Shown one piece after another: positions 48,832 to 57,507 of a stretch of 64,000 bases of DNA. Made by a program: the position numbers and the translations under genes. Source of the DNA: Clostridia bacterium (GTDB lineage Bacteria > Bacillota > Clostridia > Oscillospirales > CAG-382); the NCBI GenBank assembly GCA_017397955.1, contig JAFQHL010000031.1:1-64000 (forward strand), read 5' to 3'. Positions within the stretch are counted from its first letter, which is position 1; every line of letters starts with the position of its first letter. The notes beneath the pieces are model-generated. The model saw only the letters and a list, made by a program, of their open reading frames with translations. It ran no database searches and was not told the origin of the DNA.

Positions 48832-49416
48832 CTATATCCTGTTAAGGCGTTTAAGCGCCTCACCTATCTTTTCTTCCAAGCTGAGATTTGCAGGCAGTCC
48901 CTTTAGGGCGTTTGTTGCCTCGTCCCTGCGGAATCCCAATACCGTAAGCGCATCCAGCGCGTCGGAATCCACATTCCCCGCTACGGGCGCGGATGCCTCG
49001 TCGCCTTCTATGGCGGTCAACTTACCCGAAAGCTCCAATATTATCTTTTGCGCCGTTTTCAATCCTACGCCCTGTGCGCGGCTTATGGCCTTTGCATCAC
49101 CCGCGTTAACGGCGGCGGTAAGGCTTTGCACCGTCAGCCCCGTAAGTATTGCACCTGCCGCTTTGGGTCCCACGCCGGAAACACCTATAAGCAGTTTGAA
49201 AAGCCCCAGTTCTTCCTCTGTGGAAAACCCGTAAAGCTCCATAACGTCCTCACGTACGTTAAGGTAGGTGTAAAGCAACACCTCTTTACCATAGTTTGAA
49301 GCAAGGTCACCGTAGGTGCTGCCGCTGACCCAGAGCTTGTAGCACACTCCATTGCAATCCACAGCGGCAAAATCCGTTGCAAGCTTTACCAGCTTACCCT
49401 TTATATAGTAAAACAT
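48832..49416 (-). CDS. ruvA: Holliday junction DNA helicase subunit RuvA
   Basis: 194 residues. N-terminal OB barrel beginning MFYYIKGKLV, helix-hairpin-helix repeats (LIGVSGVGPKAAGAIL, AQGVGLKTAQKIILEL), and the C-terminal RuvB-binding domain (~145-194). It tetramerises on four-way junctions. Three bases separate it from ruvC. Confidence 0.96.
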   Translation of the reverse strand: MFYYIKGKLVKLATDFAAVDCNGVCYKLWVSGSTYGDLASNYGKEVLLYTYLNVREDVMELYGFSTEEELGLFKLLIGVSGVGPKAAGAILTGLTVQSLTAAVNAGDAKAISRAQGVGLKTAQKIILELSGKLTAIEGDEASAPVAGNVDSDALDALTVLGFRRDEATNALKGLPANLSLEEKIGEALKRLNRI

Positions 49417-49419
49417 ATT

Positions 49420-49908
49420 CTATCTCCATCCGTAGTTATGGCTGACAAAGTTAGCGTGACAAATAGCTATTGCCAAGGCATCGGCAGTATCGTCGGGCTT
49501 GGGCACCTCATCAAGATGCAAAAGCAACTTGGTCATATACATAATCTGCCCCTTTTCTGCCCTGCCGTAGCCCACCAAATTTTGTTTGATCTGCAAGGGT
49601 GTATACTCATAGATATCCACACCGCACTGCTCTGCCGCCAACAGTATTGCGCCGCGGCACTGGGCAACGTCAATGGCGGTCTTTGCGTTTTTGTTAAAAA
49701 ACAGCTCCTCTATCGCCACAACATCCGGCTTGTGCCGTTTCAGTATGGCAAGCACATCGTCATAAATCTGCCTTATGCGTTTCTCAAGAAGGGCATGTGG
49801 CTTGGTGATAACGGCACCGTATTCCAAAGCTCTAAAGCTTCCGCCCTCGGCGGCAATAATGCCGTAGCCTACCGTGGCAAGTCCGGGGTCTATACCCAAA
49901 ATAACCAT
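49420..49908 (-). CDS. ruvC: Crossover junction endodeoxyribonuclease RuvC
   Basis: 162 residues. Catalytic acids in GIDPGLATVGYG, AIEELFFNKN and KPDDTADALAIAICH are all present. It resolves Holliday junctions by paired nicks. First gene of the ruvCAB-ecf-truA-cvpA run, with its own promoter. Confidence 0.96.
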   Translation of the reverse strand: MVILGIDPGLATVGYGIIAAEGGSFRALEYGAVITKPHALLEKRIRQIYDDVLAILKRHKPDVVAIEELFFNKNAKTAIDVAQCRGAILLAAEQCGVDIYEYTPLQIKQNLVGYGRAEKGQIMYMTKLLLHLDEVPKPDDTADALAIAICHANFVSHNYGWR

Positions 49909-49959
49909 AAGAAATCACAGCACCCCACATTTCTCCGCATAATTATCCATATTCAGCTT

Positions 49960-49988
49960 ATTCTAGCACAATATTAAAATATAGTCAA
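49960..49988 (-). promoter_or_regulatory. Promoter of the ruvCAB operon
   Basis: Minus strand TTGACT (49988-49983), 17-base spacer, TAGAAT (49965-49960). No SOS box (Gram-positive GAAC-N4-GTTC type) was noticed nearby. Confidence 0.7.
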
Positions 49989-50037
49989 CATTAAAAAGCC
50001 ATGCCGCGGTAAAAAAATTAAATTTGTAAAAAAGGTA

Positions 50038-50066
50038 TTGCCAAAACAGCTTTTTTATATTATTAT
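50038..50066 (+). promoter_or_regulatory. Promoter of acpP
   Basis: TTGCCA (50038-50043), 17-base spacer, TATTAT (50061-50066). The leader of ~50 bases ends with TTTGGAGG before the start. Confidence 0.7.
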
Positions 50067-50123
50067 ATTGTCGGTAGTTTAGGACTACGTTCTCAAATAT
50101 CAGAAATTTGGAGGTTTTTAAAC

Positions 50124-50357
50124 ATGAAAGAAAGAATAATTGAAGTGCTTGCAAAACAGCTTAGAATAGACCCTTCCGAGATCAATGAAAGCAGTAACAT
50201 AATGGAAGATTTGGGTGCGGATTCTCTTGACCTTGTAGAAATACTTATGACTCTTGAGAGTGAAATGGGTATAGTTATTTCCGATGAAGATGCGCTTACG
50301 CTTAAGACCGTTGGTGACGTTGCCGTTTATCTTGAAAGAGTAACGGGCGACAAATAA
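50124..50357 (+). CDS. acpP: Acyl carrier protein
   Basis: 77 residues, the usual ACP length. The phosphopantetheine serine is in GADSLDLVEILMTLE (~37); the protein is acidic and helical. It carries acyl chains in fatty acid synthesis. It stands apart from fab genes, next to a HAD phosphatase one base downstream, which is not a classic pairing. Confidence 0.96.
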   Translation: MKERIIEVLAKQLRIDPSEINESSNIMEDLGADSLDLVEILMTLESEMGIVISDEDALTLKTVGDVAVYLERVTGDK

Positions 50358-50358
50358 A

Positions 50359-51006
50359 ATGAGCTACAAAGGCGTTATTTTTGACCTTGACGGCACATTG
50401 CTTGACACGCTGGGGGATATCTCCGGCGCTGTAAGCTATGCGCTTTCAAGGTTTTCTTTTCCTCCCATTGACAGGGAAGGTGTTCGCGCCCGTATCGGTG
50501 ACGGTGCGTATAAGCTTATGGAGCGTTGTTATCCCGCAGGCACAAGCGAGGAGGTTATTAACGATTCTCTTAAGTACTTTAGGGACTATTACAGAGAGCA
50601 TCCCATTGTTACCACCTGCCCTTATGAGGGTATAGAAGCCGCCCTTGCCACCCTTAAACAGGCAGGCGTAAAAATGGCGGTTGCAAGCAACAAGGACGAT
50701 GTGTTGGTTAAGTATGTAATAGAGACCTTCTTCAAGGACACCTTCGTTGCCGCCTGCGGCGTTTCCGAAACCCGCCGCCGCAAGCCTTCTCCCGATATTC
50801 CCGATGCCGCTCTTGAAGCCTTGGGGCTTAGCAAGGAAGAGGTGCTGTTTGTGGGGGATTCACTTACGGATAAGCAGACCGCACTATCCTGCGGCTTTGA
50901 CTTTTTATTTGTACCGTGGGGCTACGGATATCCCGAAAAGATACTTCCTGCCACCACCGCAAAAAAAGCTGAGGATATAGTTAAAATTATCCTTGGTAAC
51001 CCTTGA
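50359..51006 (+). CDS. HAD-family phosphatase (phosphoglycolate phosphatase-like)
   Basis: 215 residues. HAD motif I FDLDGTLLDTL with both Asp, motif II VASNKDD, Lys in RRKPSPD, and motif IV FVGDSLTDKQTA. The helical cap between ~15 and 80 is of the Gph/PpaX kind. The substrate is uncertain: phosphoglycolate, pyrophosphate or sugar phosphate. Overlap or spacing to acpP is one base, so they are co-transcribed. Confidence 0.9.
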   Translation: MSYKGVIFDLDGTLLDTLGDISGAVSYALSRFSFPPIDREGVRARIGDGAYKLMERCYPAGTSEEVINDSLKYFRDYYREHPIVTTCPYEGIEAALATLKQAGVKMAVASNKDDVLVKYVIETFFKDTFVAACGVSETRRRKPSPDIPDAALEALGLSKEEVLFVGDSLTDKQTALSCGFDFLFVPWGYGYPEKILPATTAKKAEDIVKIILGNP

Positions 51007-51031
51007 TTTTTCGGTAAATATAAAGTATAAT
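51003..51031 (+). promoter_or_regulatory. Promoter of nagA
   Basis: TTGATT (51003-51008), 17-base spacer, TATAAT (51026-51031), immediately after the HAD gene. Confidence 0.7.
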
Positions 51032-51062
51032 GTTATATAATGGATTTATGTAAGGAGGATAT

Positions 51063-52208
51063 TTGGCTTTGAAGTTTATTAAAAACGCAAAAATAATACT
51101 TAAAGACCGTATTGTAGAAGGCAAGGCGCTGGCTTATGACGAAAAAATAAGCGGCGTTGTTTCCGTAGATTCTATACCTGCCGATGCAGAGGTTATAGAC
51201 GCAAAGGGCGCGTATGTTGCTCCCGGCTTTATTGATATACATATCCACGGCTATCTGGGTGAGGATGCTTCCGACGGTAAGGCAGAAGGTATCCGTAAGA
51301 TGGCAGAGGGTATTGTTAAAAACGGCGTTACAGGCTGGCTTCCCACTACCATGACCGTTTCCGTGGCAGAGCTTACCAAGGCTTTTGATACCATCGGCGC
51401 ACTCAAAGAGGAAAGCAAGAGCTGGAACGGAGCTGCCATCCTCGGCGTTAACGCTGAAGGTCCTTATATAAACGCATCTAAAAAAGGCGCACAGGCAGAA
51501 GAACATATACTTACACCCACTGCAGACTTCTTTAAGAAGTACGGGGACCTTATAAAGATAGCCACAATGGCTCCCGAACAGGACACCGACTTTGCGGCAA
51601 TAAGAGAGCTTAAGGCAGAGACAGGCATACTCATCTCTATGGGTCATACAGGCGCTACCTTTGAGCAGGCTATGGAAGCTATCGCCAACGGCGTAGGCCA
51701 TGTTACCCATTTGTTTAATGCTCAGACTCCTCTTACCCACCGTGCACCCGGCGTTGTGGGCGCGGCTCTTACCGCTGATGTTTCCGTAGAGCTTATCTGT
51801 GATACCTTCCATATCCACAGCGGTTTATTCTCCCTTATCGCAAAGGTTAAGGGCGATAAGCTTTGTCTTATAACCGACTGTACCCGTGCAGGCGGCATGC
51901 CTGACGGTGAGTACGATCTCGGCGGTCAGAAGTTCTATCTTAATGGCATCAAGTGTCTCCTTGAGGACGGCACTATTGCAGGCAGTGTGCTCAAGCTCAA
52001 CGATGCCGTACGCAATGTGCTTGCCAATACCGACCTTCCTCTTTACGAGGTGGTTAACGCCGCATCCCTTAACCCCGCTACCGCTATCGGCGTGGCCGAT
52101 AAGAAGGGCTCTATCGAAATCGGCAAGGATGCAGACCTTGTTATATTTGATGAAAACATAAATATACATAAAACAATTATAGGAGGCACAGTACGCTATG
52201 AAGCTTAA
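51063..52208 (+). CDS. nagA: N-acetylglucosamine-6-phosphate deacetylase
   Basis: 381 residues from TTG at 51063 (a second TTG at 51069 is equally possible after AAGGAGG). It removes acetate from GlcNAc-6-P. Amidohydrolase motifs: FIDIHIHGYLGED, the metal Glu in NAEGPYINASKKGA, HTGATFEQAM, GHVTHLFNAQTPLTHR, DTFHIH and the catalytic Asp in LITDCTRAGG. It overlaps the next kinase gene by 11 bases. Codons favour GTT, AAG and CTT/CTC more than the neighbours, as in strongly expressed genes. Confidence 0.94.
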   Translation: MALKFIKNAKIILKDRIVEGKALAYDEKISGVVSVDSIPADAEVIDAKGAYVAPGFIDIHIHGYLGEDASDGKAEGIRKMAEGIVKNGVTGWLPTTMTVSVAELTKAFDTIGALKEESKSWNGAAILGVNAEGPYINASKKGAQAEEHILTPTADFFKKYGDLIKIATMAPEQDTDFAAIRELKAETGILISMGHTGATFEQAMEAIANGVGHVTHLFNAQTPLTHRAPGVVGAALTADVSVELICDTFHIHSGLFSLIAKVKGDKLCLITDCTRAGGMPDGEYDLGGQKFYLNGIKCLLEDGTIAGSVLKLNDAVRNVLANTDLPLYEVVNAASLNPATAIGVADKKGSIEIGKDADLVIFDENINIHKTIIGGTVRYEA

Positions 52209-53571
52209 AGTTACCCCTGTTTTGGATCCCCAGTTTGCACCTATGTCCGTTGTATGCAGAGATTTTGAGGAAGCCGTTAAGGCCGACGGTCAGGATGTTG
52301 TTATAGGCGTTGTTCGTAACAACGATTATACCTCTGTTTACAAGACCCGTATCTACAAAGAAGGTACAGGTAAGGACGAAGAGAACTACAGATATATTGA
52401 ACGCCTTGTTAAGACCATGCTTTGGGTTTACGGCGGCTATAAGATTATACTTGCAGGCGCGCCCGTTCTCGGTGAACGCATCGTTGCCGCTTACAAGGAC
52501 GGCGGTGAGCGTGAGTTTGACTATAAGTTTATGGAACGCGTTTACGAAAAGCCTTTTGAGGTTGTTCTTACCGACCTTGCTAACGCGCCCGAAAGATACG
52601 AAACCGCAAGCCCCATCGGCAGACACCTTGACGGTTGCCGCATAGGCTTTGATGCAGGCGGAAGCGACAGAAAGGTTTCTGCCGTAATCAACGGTGAATC
52701 CGTTTATTCCGAAGAAGTTGTTTGGTTCCCCAAGACCAACACCGACCCTAAGTATCACTACGAAGGCATACTTAATGCAATGAAGACCGCGGCTTCCAAG
52801 ATGCCCCGTGTTGACGCTATCGGCGTTTCCAGCGCAGGTATCTATGTTGATAACCGCATAATGGTTGCTTCTCTCTTCCTCAAGGTTTCCGACGAGGACT
52901 TTGATAAGCACGTTAAGAATATGTATATTGACGTTGCCAAGGAAATCGGCGATGTTCCCCTTGTTGTTGCAAACGACGGCGATGTTACCGCACTTGCAGG
53001 TGCAATGTCCCTTGGTGATAACAATGTTGTAGGTATCGCTATGGGTACCTCCGAGGCGGCAGGTTACGTTGACGGCGCAGGCAATATCACGGGCTGGCTT
53101 AACGAGCTTGCTTTTGTTCCCTGCGATTTCTGCCCCGACGCAATGGTTGACGAATGGTCCGGCGACTACGGCTGCGGCGTTAAGTATTTCTCTCAGGACG
53201 GCGTTATTAAGTACGCTCCCGCCGCAGGTATTGAGCTTGACGAAAACCTTTCTCCCGCTGAAAAGCTGAAGGTTGTTCAGAAGCTTATGGAAGAAGGCGA
53301 CGAACGCGCCGCTAAGGTTTACAGCACCATCGGCGTTTGCTTCGGCTACGCACTCGCTTACTACGCACGCTTCTATGATATCAAGCACATCCTTATTATG
53401 GGTCGTGTTACCTCCGGTGAAGGCGGCACAATCCTCCTCGGCAAAGCTAAGGAAGTTCTTGAAACAGAGTTCCCCGAACTCGCCGCTAAGATGCAGCTTC
53501 ACATCCCCGATGAAAAGAGCCGCCGCGTAGGTCAGTCCGTTGCAGCAGCTTCTCTTCCCGAAATAGGCTAA
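52198..53571 (+). CDS. ROK-like sugar kinase-fold protein, likely amino-sugar linked
   Basis: 457 residues, ATG after AGGAGGCACAGTACGCT. An N-terminal ~140-residue extension precedes an actin-like (ASKHA) kinase fold: phosphate-1 motif GFDAGGSDRKVSAVI, NDGDVTALAGAMSLG, phosphate-2 GIAMGTSEAAGYVD, and the adenosine-side IMGRVTSGEGG. It is longer and less canonical than ordinary ROK kinases (~300). Coupling with nagA suggests phosphorylation or sensing of GlcNAc or ManNAc. Codon use (GTT, AAG, CTT, TCC) is like nagA and unlike genes around, so high expression is likely. Confidence 0.75.
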   Translation: MKLKVTPVLDPQFAPMSVVCRDFEEAVKADGQDVVIGVVRNNDYTSVYKTRIYKEGTGKDEENYRYIERLVKTMLWVYGGYKIILAGAPVLGERIVAAYKDGGEREFDYKFMERVYEKPFEVVLTDLANAPERYETASPIGRHLDGCRIGFDAGGSDRKVSAVINGESVYSEEVVWFPKTNTDPKYHYEGILNAMKTAASKMPRVDAIGVSSAGIYVDNRIMVASLFLKVSDEDFDKHVKNMYIDVAKEIGDVPLVVANDGDVTALAGAMSLGDNNVVGIAMGTSEAAGYVDGAGNITGWLNELAFVPCDFCPDAMVDEWSGDYGCGVKYFSQDGVIKYAPAAGIELDENLSPAEKLKVVQKLMEEGDERAAKVYSTIGVCFGYALAYYARFYDIKHILIMGRVTSGEGGTILLGKAKEVLETEFPELAAKMQLHIPDEKSRRVGQSVAAASLPEIG

Positions 53572-53587
53572 AATTTAATACATAAAC

Positions 53588-53617
53588 AAAAAACGCCCGC
53601 AAAAGCGGGCGTTTTTT
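53588..53617 (+). terminator. Terminator of the nagA operon
   Basis: AAAAAACGCCCGC (53588-53600) pairs with GCGGGCGTTTTTT (53605-53617) around AAAA. Confidence 0.9.
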
Positions 53618-53681
53618 GTATTTAAGTCCGTTTTATTGCTCTGTGTTTTTGCTAAAATTCGGTTGAAAGGAGGCAGGATAT

Positions 53682-53882
53682 ATGAAACAATGCCTTTACA
53701 AAAGCTATGAAGAGCTGCCTATTGTGCTTTCCGCAAAAGAACTTGCCGCCGCCTTGTGCATATCACGTTCGGGGGCATACGGACTTTTAAAAAGTGAGGG
53801 CTTCCCTTCGGTGAAAGTGGGCAACCGAGTGATGGTAGGGAGAGCCGCCTTTATCAAATGGCTGGAAAAAGAGGGGCAATAA
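53682..53882 (+). CDS. Small excisionase/MerR-type helix-turn-helix protein
   Basis: 66 residues, ATG after AAAGGAGGCAGGATAT. LSAKELAAALCISRSGAYGLL is cut as HTH plus the wing SVKVGNRVMVGRAAFIKWLE, the winged HTH_17 excisionase-like fold. No integrase lies beside it, so it is either an orphan of a lost element or a stand-alone regulator. The next ~450 bases contain no gene and an inverted-repeat element. Confidence 0.85.
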   Translation: MKQCLYKSYEELPIVLSAKELAAALCISRSGAYGLLKSEGFPSVKVGNRVMVGRAAFIKWLEKEGQ

Positions 53883-53982
53883 GTTACTGTTTTGCATTTG
53901 CGTCGGGCAAACTGTTCCATATTGTCTTCGGCGTAACAGATGCATGAGGCGTTGTGTTTTGCATGATGCTTGCGGTATGCTC

Positions 53983-54134
53983 GTAGGGCGGGGGTTTATC
54001 TCCCGCCGCCGCCAAACAAATAAATCAAACATTTCCTTTTGTCAATCAAACATACCTGCCTGTGTTTCCTTATACACGGACATTTGGTTCTGCAGCCCTG
54101 CCTTGCGGCGGCGGGAGATAAACCCCCGCCCTAC
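53983..54134. mobile_element. MITE/REP-like element with 30-bp perfect terminal inverted repeats
   Basis: The left arm 53983-54012 starts GTAGGGCGGGGGTTTATC and is exactly complementary to the right arm 54105-54134. The 92-base centre is AT-rich with no ORF of note. Total length is 152 bases. No target duplication is evident. Such GTAGGG-ended palindromes resemble nonautonomous elements frequent in gut Clostridia. The stretch 53883-54288 holds nothing else I can identify. Confidence 0.65.
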
Positions 54135-54288
54135 ATCATTATTGATGTGTTTTGTGTATAATTTTTTGCTTTTCGTGTGCGCCGCGCATCGTTGTGTCGA
54201 GCACATCGGCACCTACAAACTTATCGTTGATTTTGACGGTATGTGGCTTCGTCGTTAGATATAATTGCCTGAAGACAAATTCTATGAC

Positions 54289-54319
54289 AAAAATTCCTCT
54301 CGTTCAGAGAGGAATTTTT
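54289..54319. terminator. Two-way terminator after dapF
   Basis: AAAAATTCCTCTC (54289-54301) pairs with GAGAGGAATTTTT (54307-54319) around GTTCA. Confidence 0.85.
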
Positions 54320-54329
54320 ATCGATAATC

Positions 54330-55169
54330 TTATATTTCGATTATGCCGTCGCAAACCTTAACAGCGGGACCTGTCATAAGTACTCGCTCTTCGGTAACAT
54401 TTATCACAAGCTTGCCGCCTTTGAGGCATACGGTAATGTCCTCGCCTGCGGGGCAATATCCCAATGCTACCGATACCGCCGCAGAGGCGCAGGCACCCGT
54501 GCCGCAAGCCCATGTTTCGCCGCTTCCGCGTTCCCACACACGCATCTCAATAGTGTGGGGGTCAAGTACTTTTATAAACTCCGCATTAACCCGTTCGGGG
54601 AAGGCGGGGTGTACCTCCATAGCCTTGCCGTAAACTTCCAAGGGGAAGCCTTGCACATCGTCCACATAGCACACGCAATGAGCACTGCCCATGGATACGG
54701 CGTTACATAAAAACTCCTTGCCTTCTACCGTAAGGGGTACGGACAAACAGTCGTCGCTGTCCCAAACCACGGGAACAGCGCTTTTTTCAAATACGGCTTT
54801 GCCAAGGTCGGCTTTTACCGCCACGGCAACACCGTTTTCCACCTGCATATACAGGGTTTTTATGCCGCTTAGAGTCTCCACGGTAATAACATCCTTTTTT
54901 GCTATCCCGTTGTCGTACAGGTATTTGCCCACGCAACGGATAGCGTTGCCGCACATCCTGCCCTCACTGCCGTCGGCGTTGAACATACGCATTTTTGCAT
55001 CGGCAACCGAGGAGGGGCAAATCATTATAAGCCCGTCGCCGCCTACGGAAAAATGGCGGTCGGAGAGTTTTGCCGCAACCGCGTTGGGGTCGGCAAGCTC
55101 CGTTTCAAAGCAGTTGATGTATATGTAGTCGTTGCCGCAACCGTGCATTTTTGTGAACTTTAAAAGCAT
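54330..55169 (-). CDS. dapF: Diaminopimelate epimerase
   Basis: 279 residues. It converts LL- to meso-diaminopimelate for lysine and peptidoglycan. Both catalytic cysteines are seen: CGNAIRCVGKYLYD (~74) and WACGTGACASAAV (~217). MHGCGNDYIYIN opens the protein. It is 3 bases after ung, probably one operon with it. Confidence 0.95.
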   Translation of the reverse strand: MLLKFTKMHGCGNDYIYINCFETELADPNAVAAKLSDRHFSVGGDGLIMICPSSVADAKMRMFNADGSEGRMCGNAIRCVGKYLYDNGIAKKDVITVETLSGIKTLYMQVENGVAVAVKADLGKAVFEKSAVPVVWDSDDCLSVPLTVEGKEFLCNAVSMGSAHCVCYVDDVQGFPLEVYGKAMEVHPAFPERVNAEFIKVLDPHTIEMRVWERGSGETWACGTGACASAAVSVALGYCPAGEDITVCLKGGKLVINVTEERVLMTGPAVKVCDGIIEI

Positions 55170-55172
55170 GTA

Positions 55173-55841
55173 CTATTCTCCTATTCTCCAATCCACCGCA
55201 TCCGCACCCAAAAAAGCGTTGGCGGCAGAAAAATGTCTGCACCCGAAGAAGCCGTTCCACGCGGAAAGCGGGCTGGGGTGTGCGGCGGTAAGTATCTTGT
55301 GTCGGCTGCCGTCAATAAGGCTTGCCTTAGCCTTGGCATAATTGCCCCAAAGCATAAACACCATGGGCTTTTCGCGCTTGTTAAGCAGTTCTATAACCTT
55401 ATCTGTAAACTGCTCCCAACCCATACCGCGGTGACTGCCCGCCTGTCCTTCCCTGACTGTAAGGACGGCGTTGAGAAGAAGCACACCGTTCCTTGCCCAG
55501 TCCGTAAGACAACCGTGGCTTGGCGGCGTTATGCCTAAATCCGCTTGCAGTTCTTTGTATATGTTAACCAAAGATGGCGGCGGAACAACCCCCTTGCACA
55601 CGGAAAAACAAAGCCCGTGCGCCTGTCCGAAGCCGTGGTAGGGGTCCTGCCCGAGGATGACTACCTTTACATCGTTATAGTCAGTGGCTTTAAGGGCGGC
55701 AAATATATCGTTCATGGGCGGGAATATTCTGTGGGCGCCCCCAAGGTATTCCGCCTTTAAAAATTGCCTGAGCTTGAGATAGTAATCGGAAACGAATTCT
55801 TCTTTAAGAAGTCCGTCCCAAGTGTTGCCAAGATTAACCAA
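55173..55841 (-). CDS. ung: Uracil-DNA glycosylase
   Basis: 222 residues from TTG at 55841 (GGGAGG nine bases upstream); the frame runs further up but no ribosome site supports it. It excises uracil from DNA. Motifs GQDPYHGFGQAHGLCFSV (water-activating Asp) and HPSPLSAWNGFFGCRHFS (catalytic His) are complete, with PPSLVNIYKEL between. Confidence 0.93.
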   Translation of the reverse strand: MVNLGNTWDGLLKEEFVSDYYLKLRQFLKAEYLGGAHRIFPPMNDIFAALKATDYNDVKVVILGQDPYHGFGQAHGLCFSVCKGVVPPPSLVNIYKELQADLGITPPSHGCLTDWARNGVLLLNAVLTVREGQAGSHRGMGWEQFTDKVIELLNKREKPMVFMLWGNYAKAKASLIDGSRHKILTAAHPSPLSAWNGFFGCRHFSAANAFLGADAVDWRIGE

Positions 55842-55925
55842 AGCAAAAGCACCTCCCATAAAAAAATCATAGCACAAAAAAGACAATATTTCAAGGTAAA
55901 AAGGGCGCAAATGCTTAAATTGTAC

Positions 55926-55954
55926 TTGAAAAAATATAAATAATGTAGTATTAT
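55926..55954 (+). promoter_or_regulatory. Promoter of the 55995-63580 gene run
   Basis: TTGAAA (55926-55931), 17-base spacer, TATTAT (55949-55954), about 40 bases before the first start codon. Confidence 0.65.
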
Positions 55955-55994
55955 ATTAAGGTACATAAAATGTAAGAATGGGGGTGTTTTTGCT

Positions 55995-57503
55995 TTGCGT
56001 AGTTTTCTTTTCCTTTTTTTGTGTGTTTTGCTTGCGCTGTCTTTTGCGGTGCCCGCTTTTGCACTTGAGGAAAACGCGGCAAAAAACACCGTTTCTATAA
56101 GCCTTACCAACACTGTGGCGGAGTATTCTCCATACGGACACAGGCCTACGGCAGATGCGGGCACTTTTAGCTCTGAGCTTAGGTATGAAGTAACAGAAAA
56201 CGAAAGCGGCATGCCGGTTCCTTTGCCTATAATGGAGGTTGGCAGTTATACAGTAAGGGCGTATATCCAAGAAACCGCCACCCACGGCTCTGCCGAGGCG
56301 ATTGCCAACTTTACCGTAACGCCCGCTAAGGTTTATTTGTCCGTACCCAACCAAAGCGTTGCCCATACCGCTATGGCAAACCCTGTAAGATATTCCGTAT
56401 CCCCCGCATGGGCGGCAGGAATGTTGGATATAAAAATAAGTTACCGTGCAATAAACTCCCTTTCAGATAAAGGCACAGAAGTCGAAGTGCCCGTGGATAT
56501 GGGCAGTTATCTTGTGTATATGGATGCTACACCGCTTAACGAAAAGGTGGAGTGTGCGGGCAAGTACCTTATATACACCGTAGGCGAGGTGTACGGTGGT
56601 CCCGTAACGGAAGAAAAGGCTTTGCTTAGTGTACCCAAGGAGTTTAAAGCAACGGTAGAGACTTTGGATGTCGATTATACGGGAGAACCCGTTGTACCGC
56701 AGTGGAGTGCTAACGTATCGGCGGCGGAATGTACCCTTATGTTCAGCCGTATATATGCGGACGGTACAAGCAGTGCCTATACAAAAACTCCCCCCACGGA
56801 CCCAGGCGACTATATTGCGGCTTGCTTTGTTTTGGATACGGTAATAGGCAGCAGCAGGCTTGTTATAAACAAGATGGTTGCAAAGATAAATATGGAAGAC
56901 AGGGTGTATACCTATAATCCTCAGGGAATAGAGATAGAGGAGGCGGTAACGGAGCCTGCGGGTATACTGCTTAAGTACAGCGCATATAAGTATGTTAACG
57001 GTCAAATGGGTGCGGCGGTTGAATTTCCTTTGGTGGAGTGTGGTACCTATCTTATAAGTGCCGCACCGCAGGATACCTACCGTTACAGCTACACGGAAAG
57101 CGTAAGCTATTGCTACATTACAGTAGAAAAAGCAACACCCATAATAGAAGGCAACGATGTTTTGGCTGTGGAGGACGGCAAATTTAAGGGCGTAAGCGTA
57201 AGCGTGCAGCCCGATTATGCAGATTACAGCGTATCCTATTATAAAGTGCAGGACAACAGCGCAAGCCCTGTTACGGGTGTACCGTCCAAGGCGGGCACCT
57301 ATTATGCGGTTGTTACCGTCAAAGAGGATGCCCGTTTGAATTCAGCCACCGCGGTCTACGGGGTTGTTATACAATCCGCCGTGGACGAAAACAGCCTTTT
57401 TGCCCGTGAGATTATCAAGTGGCTTTGTTTCTTGTTTTGTACCTGCGGGGTAGGCGTGGCACTGTACCACATTATACTTGTAAAGCTTGTAAGAAGGAGA
57501 TAG
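55995..57503 (+). CDS. Secreted repeat protein anchored by a C-terminal helix
   Basis: 502 residues from TTG after GGGGGTG. Signal peptide RSFLFLFLCVLLALSFAVP ending near AFA. The middle holds four or five beta-rich repeats of about 85-95 residues with lines such as VGSYTVRAYIQ, PGDYIAACFVL, CGTYLISAAPQ and AGTYYAVVTVK, reminiscent of MBG/YDG-type bacterial Ig-like domains. A C-terminal helix (WLCFLFCTCGVGVALYHIILV) with RRR keeps it in the membrane. Function unknown; uppP follows 4 bases later. Confidence 0.65.
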   Translation: MRSFLFLFLCVLLALSFAVPAFALEENAAKNTVSISLTNTVAEYSPYGHRPTADAGTFSSELRYEVTENESGMPVPLPIMEVGSYTVRAYIQETATHGSAEAIANFTVTPAKVYLSVPNQSVAHTAMANPVRYSVSPAWAAGMLDIKISYRAINSLSDKGTEVEVPVDMGSYLVYMDATPLNEKVECAGKYLIYTVGEVYGGPVTEEKALLSVPKEFKATVETLDVDYTGEPVVPQWSANVSAAECTLMFSRIYADGTSSAYTKTPPTDPGDYIAACFVLDTVIGSSRLVINKMVAKINMEDRVYTYNPQGIEIEEAVTEPAGILLKYSAYKYVNGQMGAAVEFPLVECGTYLISAAPQDTYRYSYTESVSYCYITVEKATPIIEGNDVLAVEDGKFKGVSVSVQPDYADYSVSYYKVQDNSASPVTGVPSKAGTYYAVVTVKEDARLNSATAVYGVVIQSAVDENSLFAREIIKWLCFLFCTCGVGVALYHIILVKLVRRR

Positions 57504-57507
57504 TACT

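Noticed and set aside
50067-50123. A FapR operator before acpP
   Set aside because: The leader has no convincing TTAGTACC-type inverted repeat.
53944-54258. A 104-codon ORF downstream of the HTH gene
   Set aside because: It spans both arms of the inverted-repeat element, so its repeated RRR-rich ends are translations of the arms; no ribosome site.
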